Both the position numbers and the translations under genes were made by a program. The notes beneath the pieces are model-generated. The model worked only from the letters and a program-made list of their open reading frames with translations. It had not been told where the DNA came from and searched no databases. From positions 45,754,351-45,818,350 of the forward strand of contig OX359293.1 of NCBI GenBank assembly GCA_947179395.2: a stretch of 64,000 bases of DNA, given 5' to 3'. This document shows, in pieces, positions 56,180-64,000 of the stretch; the stretch's first letter is position 1; each line of letters opens with the position of its first letter. Source of the stretch: Pulicaria dysenterica. Lineage: Eukaryota > Streptophyta > Magnoliopsida > Asterales > Asteraceae.

Positions 56180-57817
56180 CTATTTAGGTATTTGTTGGTT
56201 AATGCACTTTTCAGCAAGCTTTGATGACTTACACCAAGACTCAGTGACCTTTTGAAGTTGATCAGCTTTGTCTTTAGCTTCCTGAATTTCTTCACTTAGA
56301 AGTAAAATAATGTGTCTTTGGCATTCAAGAGCACATTGTGCTTTCTTACCAACATCAATGAGAGATTGATTTTCCTTAATCTCATTTTTAAGTTTAGCTA
56401 TTTCAGCTTTGAGGTCATTCTGAGACTTAAGGCTAGTCTTAAAATCATTCAACAGATAATCAAAAGCAATACCCTTTTCTTCATCTGTGTAAGAGTAGAA
56501 ATTACTGACCTTATACATGGAAGCAGGAACCCAATCACTGAGCTTGCTATTTTCCTCAGCTTCCTTCATGTCAGCTTCAAAGATTGATTCGGATTGACCA
56601 TAATCAACTTCGTCAATTTCAAACTCTTCATCTTCTTGAGCCATAAGACATACATCATTATCTGAGGTAGATGATTCTGTATCCCAAGTTTCAGCATATA
56701 ACCCTTTTGCACTGGGTTTGTCTTCTAGCTTTCCTTTCTTGAGCTGCGTATATTTCTTCTTGTATTTATCAGCTCTGTAAGCATTCATATCAACAACTGA
56801 TGTTGATTCCACCTTCTTTGATCTGCACTCAGCAGCAATGTGTCCCTTCTTCTGACAGTTGAAGCACACATCATTCTTGGGATCAAAGGAACTCTTTCCT
56901 TTCCCCCTATCAGATCTTCCTCTTCCCCTTTGAGCTCTTCTCAAACGTCTGGCTAGCATTGCCATTTGCTCAGTGATATTCTAAACATCATCAGTATCAC
57001 CTGAGTCTGAGTCTGAGTGGTCAGCTTGAGATTCTGACTCAGTCTCAGATTCAACAACCAGTGCCTTGGACTTTTTCTGTGCAACTTCAGTTTTATCCAG
57101 AGATTCCTTGAGTTGTTGTTGAGAAGTTCTCTTGTGTTTAGTGATCTGTTCATGATTTAGCAAGAACCCATAAATGGAATGTAGGTTGTACGCATGTAGT
57201 GTTCCTCTAGCCCTCAGTGATGTGGTTACTTCATTGAACCTTTCTGGTAACACATCCAGAAACTTCAGCACGAGTTCAACTTCATCTTTCCTTACACCCA
57301 CACTTAGTAGGTCATTTATCAAGTAGTGAAACCTTGTGAACAAATCTGACAAGGTTTCATTCTTCTTTGAGAAGAAGTTTTCGTAAGATCTATTCAAGTG
57401 ATTCTTCTTCTGTTGCTTGACCAAATATGTGCCCTCATATGTAACACTCAGCGTATCCCATATATCTTTTGCAGATTGACACCCAGTCACAGTACGCAAG
57501 ATCTCATTAGTCAGGGCATTTGCTAGAACACTTTTAGCCTTGTCATCCAGATTAAAGAGTTTCCAATCTTCATCAGTCCAGGATGCAGTAGGCTTTCTTG
57601 TTTCCTTTTCAGTTCTGCCAGGAGACGCATCACTGACAGTAGCAGGAATCTTGGGGATAATAGGTCCTTTTCTGATGACATCCGACATACGATTGTCAAT
57701 GGACTTAAGGAACAACATGGCTCTGAACTTCCATATAGGATAGTCAGATCCATCAAATATGGGACAGCGTTTGGCAGATATCTGTGGAAAGTTTGAGGTA
57801 TTGTTGCTTGTAGACAT
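56180..57817 (-). pseudogene. gag: Gag of element D, one internal stop
   Basis: It starts at the ATG at 57817 (MSTSNNTSNF), about 50 bp from the PBS. Capsid strings include CPIFDGSDYPIWKFRAMLFL, GCQSAKDIWDTLSVTYEGT and LFTRFHYLINDLLSVGV. An acidic stretch is followed by TAG at 56981-56983. The same frame continues through RGRGRSDRGKGK, a CCHC knuckle CFNCQKKGHIAAEC (56860) and a coiled coil (LKAEIAKLKNEIKENQSL, 56395) to the stop at 56180. One base change would account for the internal stop, in line with a young element. Confidence 0.92.
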
Positions 57818-57868
57818 TGCAGACTTTCTCTGATTCTTGAACTTTCAACTTATGAAATTGTTCAGCCT

Positions 57869-57880
57869 GGCCTGATACCA
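57869..57880 (-). other. Primer-binding site of element D
   Basis: TGGTATCAGGCC on the minus strand, two bases from the 5' LTR; close to the initiator tRNA-Met complement with a change at positions 10-11. Confidence 0.88.
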
Positions 57881-57882
57881 GT

Positions 57883-59102
57883 TGTTGGTCCATTGGTGAT
57901 AATAACAACAAGCAACAGATGTGTAGAAGGGGGGTTGAATACACTTTCTGCGGAAATTGAACAAATCAAATAAAAGTGTTACACAAAGCAAATCAAACCA
58001 CAATCAATAGAATGCTTTTATTAAAAAGGTGATTACATTGCTTTGAATAAGAAGATGGTTACAATAACTATCAAGTAAGCAACTCTTGATATATAATCAC
58101 CTAATATGAATCTCTCAATCTCTCAAACTTAGCTATCTATAATCAACTTATGATTATAGATACTGACGACTCTCTAAACAGGACTTTTATCACAGATTTA
58201 ATCAACTTATGATTACTTACCAACTTCACAACAAATGTGCATATTTGAAGACACGAACAAGTTGGGCAATCTGTGAATATCTTGATCACGTTGAATTGAC
58301 AAACAGTGATTCAAGAATCGTAACGCATACGGTGAGGTGAGGTTTTGGCTCTGTAACTTGTTTTAGAATCGTACCTCTAAACTTATCAGGAAGATAAGTA
58401 TTTATAATCCTGTTGCTACGGTTCCTAACAAACTGGACTAATCTTAATTTGCTAACTAACTACCAGATAACTCGGAATCTTGAATCTTGAATCTTCTTAT
58501 CTTGAGTCTTCAATCTTCAATCTTGATTCTGAAGTCTCCTTATCCTTTCTGTAGACATAGAGAGATAAAACAGAATTTAAAACACATTTAAATTCGTTTA
58601 AAGTAACTTCTTCTGTCAGGCTGAGTTACTCACCTTGAAACTCATCAAGCTGAGTTCTTCGAGAACACACTCGAAAACAAACATGGACAAACATGTATCA
58701 TTATTAACTCATCCTTTGAAGTCTAAAGAATTAACTAAAACATATTTAGCAACTCTATTGAGCTAACTCAGTATTCACGCTGAATCGCTCAGCTTGAAAC
58801 TCATCAAGCTGAAACTCAATATATATATATCTTAGTGTACACACACAGCTTATCAAACATTTTGATAATCTTATTAAGATATAGTATAAGCTGATCGAAC
58901 ATGTGTACTGCTTATACTCAGCTTATACTCAGTCTGAATCACTATGAGTGTTCAGTCATACTCAGCTTATACTCGGTCTAAATCACTATGAGTGTTCAGT
59001 CTGACTAAGCTTTATAATTTTGTTTAAGTTATATGTAGAACACATCTTACAAACTTAACTTTGTCTCATCAAATCTAAACTGATGAGATCATCTTCCCAA
59101 CA
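57883..59102 (-). repeat. 5' LTR of element D
   Basis: 1220 bp. It has a tandem duplication of about 48 bp (CTCAGTCTGAATCACTATGA-type unit, 58910-59005) that is single in the 3' LTR. Confidence 0.93.
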
Positions 59103-59227
59103 AGACTTGACATGTAGAGATAAACTCTACTTTACTAGAGTGAGAAGTTATCAACATTAAACATGGAACACCTAGATAAGGACCAATTGTTTGGCAACTT
59201 GCTTGAAATAGTAGTTGAAGTGGTCAT
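59103..59227 (-). pseudogene. Start of gag of element F, cut by element D
   Basis: The minus-strand ATG at 59227 opens MTTSTTISSKL; a gag-like NVDNFSL with a nearby stop follows before the D insertion. It joins 51901. 59228-59294 is the short leader. Confidence 0.7.
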
Positions 59228-59294
59228 TTTGTAGTAAGGTGTAGAAGCAATTAAAAAATAAGCAAAGCAGATATAGATAATGATTATTTAACCC

Positions 59295-59306
59295 GCTCTG
59301 GTATAA
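59295..59306 (-). other. Decayed primer-binding site of element F
   Basis: TTATACCAGAGC on the minus strand, matching 9 of 12 bases of the tRNA-Met site, two bases from the LTR end. Confidence 0.7.
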
Positions 59307-59308
59307 GA

Positions 59309-61276
59309 TGTTAGTCCCAGATTGAGTACGCAATAACAAATGTTACTAGAAGGGGCAAGGGGGGGGTTCAATACAAACTTATACTTTTAAATTATTTTCA
59401 CATTCTAATACTTTTAATATAATTCTTGTAGATTAAGTAATCAAGAATTATAGGTACGGGAAAGCGCAAATTCCTTATACAATCAAAGATGGCAACTAAT
59501 GTGTCTAACACATAGACTAGATTCTCTTTGAACTACGAATGTATCAAGAGGTCCAACACATGGACAAATTTGATTCTACACTTAATAGCTAACTCTTTAA
59601 ACTTTGCTTTCACTCGAAAACTTTCAGCTAAGTTCTTTGAGTAGAGGGTTGTTGGGGTTTCACGAGCACAGCGGAAGCAACAAGGTACAACAAAACAAGC
59701 ATAATGTACAAGTAATCAAAGCATGAAACCCTAAATGAACCAAAACTCTAACACAAGGAAATGCAACATGAAAAAGGAGGAAGAGAAGAAAATATACCCT
59801 CTCCTAAGCTCCTGTAGTTGTTGTTGATTGTTGATGTAGCCAAGATCTATCTTGTTGAACTATCGAAGTCCACCCCGAGCTTGATGAGATCTTGATGTAC
59901 TAGCACCCCAAAGTATCCTTCAGTTTATGAAGATACCTCTGGAACAATCAACCCAAAAACCACCAACCTTCTCTCTTGGTAAACACTCTAGAACAACTTA
60001 GACAACTCTCTTAGTTACTATGTGTTTGGTTGTGTATATGCCAAAGAGATGAGAGGCAAGACAAATGAGGTCTTTTTAAAAACACCAAGGTGTCTCCAGA
60101 ACTCCCCAAGGTCGGCCAAGAGGATATGATGGAGCACACATGCATTGGTGGAAAGATGAGGTGAAAAGAATAAAGTTGCATACTGTCAGCTGGGTTCGCG
60201 CCGCTAACCTTAAGGTGTTAGTGCCGCTAACCTTTGAGAGTTAGCGCCGCGATCTTGACCAAGTTAGCGACCACTGGGTTAGCGCCGCTATCCTTGCCCA
60301 ACCTGCCAACCATCATTTAATTATTCTTTCTCACCCTCCATTTTGGTTATTTGTCAAGATCAACCCCCGGCGTGTGACCCGATAGGCCCACACATCATCG
60401 GCAGTGATGAATTGGTGTACGTGTGTCAGTAGGCATACTCTAACAAGGTTTAGTGAAGGTTCAAGCTTATATCAAGGTTGCCTTTGCGTGTTGTGAATGT
60501 ATGACTACTTATGGACATCTTTGGCTGAATATATGGAAGATTCGTTACGTGATTGCATGAGTGTTGAAAAGACATAAATAATATTATAAACCAAATGGGT
60601 AAGTGGTTGGAAATATTCTTGCTAGTGATAATATAATATTATAATTTTCTTTTCCTTTTTCTTGGAATTTTAACTCTTCCTTTCTAACATTCTTTGTCAG
60701 CCAGGGTTCTTCATATTTGTCTTCTACATATAGGATGTAGTTGTTAGTCGTCCTTTAGTGTTTGACATATCTTTCAGATCTTTTCTTCAGAAATAGCTTT
60801 AACCTTTTCCATAGGTAACCTTTGATTTTGTTCGTATCCTTTCAGAAGACTTAAACAAAATACTAATAACTTTTACAAAAGATAGTAGGCACTAGTGATA
60901 AAACATGTTTAGCCTTTACAATGTTCAGATATATACAAAATCGTAAACAAGTTTATCATTGAAACGTTTAGAATATATATTGTCTTCAGTGAAGTGTTTC
61001 AGTGATCTGGGTGTCTCTCAAAAAATATTCAGTGATATTTAGCGTTTAGTTATCTTAAACACTTTAGAGATATTTGCGCATCTAAAATGCTTCAAAGTAC
61101 TTCTTCTTTGCCTTATGCTGAAAGTCTTTACTCTATCGTTAAGAATGTATACATAAGATATTAAACAACACATGTTTAGTTTAGTCAAACTGAAAGTGTG
61201 TTTTAAACAATCATTTTGTCTTGCATATTTCAGTGATCAAGTTTGATTATTGGCTAAAATTATTATTTCCTCAACA
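59309..61276 (-). repeat. 5' LTR of element F, split by a solo LTR
   Basis: On the minus strand it starts TGTTGAGGAAATAAT at 61276 and ends GGGACTAACA at 59309. With the insertion and its duplication removed it is about 1.17 kb. Rich in CACTGAA/CTAAAC-type strings (60960-61090). The right border is inferred from TG...CA ends only. Confidence 0.65.
59650..60445. repeat. Solo LTR with TTAGCGCCGCTAA motifs
   Basis: 796 bp with TGTTGGGG...CTCTAACA ends, so TGTTAG...CCAACA on the minus strand. Flanks AGGGT (59645-59649) and AGGTT (60446-60450) differ at one base. It contains four or five TTAGCGCCGCTAA-type palindromes, whole or partial, at 60190-60295. No internal sequence is attached. Strand is uncertain, probably minus. 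Confidence 0.7.
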
Positions 61277-61513
61277 ACAATCACTATTGTATTAACTAAT
61301 CAAAGAACGTGGCCAGGCAGGTCGATTGGGAGGCAGGATCCTTTCGGTGTATTAAACCAAGCTAAATGCGACTATTCTAGACACCACATCCTAAGACTCG
61401 TCTCAACAATAATAATAATAAGAAAAACAAAAAACAAAAAGTAAACAATATTTACAACTTATATAAAAATTAGGGGGTCAAATCAACAGTTTTAATCTTC
61501 TTTCAATATTGTC
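61277..61513 (-). other. Leader piece of Tat-type element H
   Basis: DNA between the F LTR and the H PBS, with no ORF. F may have inserted here (next bases ACAAT), but the other copy of a duplication cannot be seen. Confidence 0.45.
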
Positions 61514-61533
61514 GTTCCCCGGCAATGGCGCCA
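61514..61533 (-). other. Primer-binding site of element H (Tat/Athila type)
   Basis: The minus strand reads TGGCGCCATTGCCGGGGAAC after CACCAAGTTTT. TGGCGCCGTTGCCGGGGA is the recurrent PBS of plant Tat/Athila Gypsy elements; here one base differs. Confidence 0.85.
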
Positions 61534-61539
61534 AAAACT

Positions 61540-62369
61540 TGGTGTGCGAAGGCATGTATGGTATTTTAGGAATTAATACGAATGGTTGAAATACGAATTA
61601 ATACTTCGAGTTTTAAATGGTTGAAATACGAATTAATACAACACGCACCGGCAGTATACCCACGTGTGTAGTATAGCTTCTTAAAACCGAGTATCAAACA
61701 CAAGGAACATTAAGTACTGAAATAAGATCTTCACTATTGGTTAACCAATCAATAATCAGGAAAGAGGATCTATCTAAGGTTACACTAGTGAAGCAAGTAA
61801 ATAACAATACATAATACAAGAAGTAGATTCAAACCGAATTGAGATTCACCTAGACTTTGAATCCTCCCAACAAGTAATGGCAGTGTAACATAGATGCTAC
61901 AAAGATCATATAAGGATATTTGATTCAAAAATCATATTTGTTTTAAGCTTATGAAAATGGAGTAAACTTGTATTAACTCATATTTGTATAACTATTGGTG
62001 GATAAAATCCATGCATTAATTTCTCGAATGTCACCTCATGTATTACCAAATAGTTATAACAATACGAAAATACCGGATCTTTTCAAGTCGCTAGTAAAGG
62101 ACGTACATTCAACCATAAAAAAAACACTCTAAACCAACATCCCTCATTTCTAAGTTAATGTCTCAAATGCATATACCCAATATGAACAAGACCGTAACAC
62201 AATCTCTAGTGTGAACCCCGCATGAACACACAAGTTTGAAATATATATACACTCTAATATTAGCTTTTTTCAAGCGTAGTTGGCCAATCCTACATGATCT
62301 CAACACTCCCAAGACTCGGATAAGTTGGCCAAATAATTTAAATACACAACAACTTAAACAATACTTGCA

Positions 62370-62460
<91 letters not shown>

Positions 62461-63080
62461 CATGATCAATGTAACAAATACATCCAGAAACTAGCGAGGA
62501 TTCATCTCTATCAAGATAAATCCATGTTACTAGCTCATATTCATAATAAATACATCATAAAGAACAACTAAATCAGAATTGTACATTTTGGAAATAAAGG
62601 TTAAGATTATTCCAAAACGAAGAATTAAGATAAATATGGTGAATGTGATGCCTCTTTGATGGTGCTAAGCTTCCAAGTGATGAAAATCACACTTCTTTTG
62701 GCCTTTGGAACCTCCAAGAAACTCTCCAGATGATTTGACAATATTTAGAACCGGAGAGATGGTGTATAACTGTGTAAGAGTGAAGTAAAATTTGTTCAAG
62801 AGATCCCAAAAAAGAAATAGGAGTGTTGCTTATAAATTGGGTCTGCATGGGCGGCTAACGGCGGTTAGCTCTAGGCTAATAGGAGTTAGGTCAAGATTCT
62901 TGTCGCATAAGGGTCACAACTCACATGCAACTTGACAACTTATCGAATAATCAAATCTCACTGAAATAGGGGCCAATACCCATTAGCTAAAAGCTAACGG
63001 GCGTTAGGTATGTTCTTCAGTTGAGAATTTCAATGAGGTTGTTAGTCGGGGTGGTGAGACATGGTGAAGGCCATTAGGCA
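61540..63080 (-). repeat. LTR of Tat-type element H
   Basis: On the minus strand it ends CGCACACCA at 61540, as in many Tat LTRs. The other end is placed at about 63080 (TGCCTAATGG), where family A leader sequence starts. It includes a G+C-rich CCGGCAGTATACCCACG near 61650, a (TA)n run and palindromic GCTAACGGCGGTTAGC near 62855. The right border is tentative. Confidence 0.6.
62372..62459. repeat. (TA)n microsatellite
   Basis: About 44 uninterrupted TA units inside the H LTR. An apparent ORF of alternating Ile and Tyr here is an artefact of the repeat. Confidence 0.98.
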
Positions 63081-63545
63081 CCTAAATAAAAGGTTTTATC
63101 CTTTTTAACCGTTTAAACGCAAAACTGGTTTAAACCTAACTGGTTAAAATCAAACCTTTTATGAACTGAATAAAAACAGAAAACTTGTTTTTATCTTTTA
63201 TGGTTTTCGAAAACTTGTGGAGAAAGAAACAAGATGAAGTAGATCATATAACCCTTAAACAAACCAACAAATTAGATTAACTAGGTTTAACCGATTAAAC
63301 AAACTGTTTAATTTAATCTTAATTCAATCTTATTCTTATTTCAAAAATAATTCTTTTAACCATTCAAACTAACTGTATGAATTTTCTGATTAATAGGATA
63401 AACCTGATAACAAAACAAACTGTTTTGCTACCTTCTTGATTTTCGAAATTTCCAAGAACAAAAAATAGAATCAAGAATAAAACCTTAATCTAAAAACAGA
63501 TAAAAACTAGAAACTATGGATCATAGAGCCGAGGCTTTGATACCA
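63081..63545 (-). other. Leader and PBS of family A copy 3
   Basis: The sequence parallels 30355-30834 of copy 2. The PBS on the minus strand is TGGTATCAAAGC (63545-63534), one base off the consensus. The leader is cut at about 63080 by the H LTR. Confidence 0.85.
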
Positions 63546-63546
63546 T

Positions 63547-64000
63547 TGAAGGGTTTTGAACCTGACCAAACCACTTATGATGCAAACTGGTCAAACCTGG
63601 GTTTGATTCCACTGGTTCAATCCTAAAAGCGGAACTAGATTGAACACAACCCTCTAAACCCCAAAAAGGGTTAGGATCTTTAATCTTTAAATGATCAACA
63701 TAGTTTCTTGACAAACAATCCGTAGATAAGGTTACAAGAAATATACCTGAACAAAACCTTTAGGATTGCTAAAGAAAGTCCACCACTACTGCACCTCCGA
63801 TTGAACTGGTTGCTAGACCGCTCCTGGATCACCAAGACTTCAACACTCAAAGTCGAGAGTGTGTATATGTGTACGTCGACCGAGGATCGCAAACACCCCT
63901 CTGGTGTTCCTCTTGTTCGACGATGAGAGAGAGACCGAGAGAGAGAGAGAGAGAGCTATGGTCGAAAGAGAGATCGACCGTGAGGGAGGGTGAGATCGAG
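63547..64000 (-). repeat. 5' LTR of family A copy 3, runs off the window
   Basis: It matches 30836-31270 of copy 2, including the segment missing from copy 1, and ends in GAGAGA-rich DNA at the window edge. Confidence 0.87.

Larger units (their letters stand above)
51902..59102 (-). mobile_element. Element D: Sirevirus-like Copia lacking RNase H
   Basis: 5' LTR 57883-59102 (1220 bp) and 3' LTR 51902-53037 (1136 bp), both TGTTGGGAAGATG...ACCAACA on the minus strand. Length differs because the 5' LTR has a tandem duplication and about 40 bp more near its start. Flanks are ATACT (51897-51901) and AGACT (59103-59107), a likely duplication with one change. PBS, a very short leader, gag, protease, integrase and RT are present, but RNase H and any additional ORF are gone. 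It is inserted near codon 42 of the F gag. Confidence 0.93.
39923..61276 (-). mobile_element. Element F: old Sirevirus-like Copia with three later insertions
   Basis: Read on the minus strand: 5' LTR (61276-59309, containing a solo LTR), PBS (59306-59295), gag (59227-59103, element D, 51901-49525), protease and integrase (49432-48476, element G, 43387-42641), RT-RNase H (to 41100) and aORF (40872-39923). No 3' LTR was found; a D LTR piece lies at that end. Many stops throughout mark it as old. Confidence 0.82.

Noticed and set aside
62236..62460. ORF with a long run of alternating Ile and Tyr
   Set aside because: It is translation of a (TA)n microsatellite inside an LTR.

Overview
The window is nuclear DNA from a flowering plant with a large, repeat-rich genome. 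It consists almost entirely of nested LTR retrotransposons, with no convincing intact host gene, tRNA, rRNA or CRISPR array. Evidence for a plant is the initiator-Met primer-binding site TGGTATCAGAGCC beside several LTRs, Copia gag/pol of the Sirevirus (Maximus) type, Ty3/gypsy Tat pol with a second RNase H and an antisense 3' gene, and (TA)n microsatellites. An additional ORF shared by two Copia families resembles proteins I remember mostly from Asteraceae, so a eudicot of that kind is my best guess (weak inference).

Layout. 1-2760: decayed Ty3/gypsy element (LTR end, gag, protease, start of RT) joined at about 2756 to a Copia integrase scrap. 3038-13164: Copia family A, copy 1 (LTR plus long leader, plus strand), split by intact element B (4086-11579, TSD AATAT). 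B has gag and an additional ORF but no pol, and carries a 343-bp inverted repeat around a B3-like gene scrap. 13165-16029: LTR scraps, a solo LTR (15306-15536, TSD TCACT) and unassigned DNA. 16030-31772: family A copy 2 on the minus strand (LTR, PBS, long leader, broken gag), split by element C (18767-30333, TSD AAGGT), a full-length young Sirevirus. 31773-39003: Tat-type Ty3/gypsy element on the plus strand, broken, with a solo LTR in its RT (33816-34043, TSD AAAGG) and a two-intron antisense gene. 39003-39922: LTR piece of family D. 39923-61276: decayed minus-strand Copia element F, into which three elements have inserted: G (43388-48475, in integrase), D (51902-59102, in gag) and a solo LTR (59650-60445, in the 5' LTR). 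61277-63080: leader, PBS and LTR of a second Tat-type element H. 63081-64000: family A copy 3, running off the window.

How the parts work together. In autonomous elements gag makes the particle, and protease, integrase, RT and RNase H copy and insert the element, primed from the PBS and the polypurine tract. Here no element is clearly intact. C is closest but has stops in gag, a gag-pol frame change and a deletion in RT. D lacks RNase H, B lacks pol, and G has no recognisable coding. B, C and D look young (near-identical LTRs). G, F, the first Gypsy element and the Tat element are older.

The most striking pattern is that the non-coding parts of several families are packed with their own short, often palindromic motif: AATCGCAYGCGATT in C, AATTCCGATC in G, AACTGTT/AACAGTT in B, hairpins of CAGCTTGA/TCAAGCTG in D, and TTAGCGCCGCTAA in A, recurring in a solo LTR and in related form in H.
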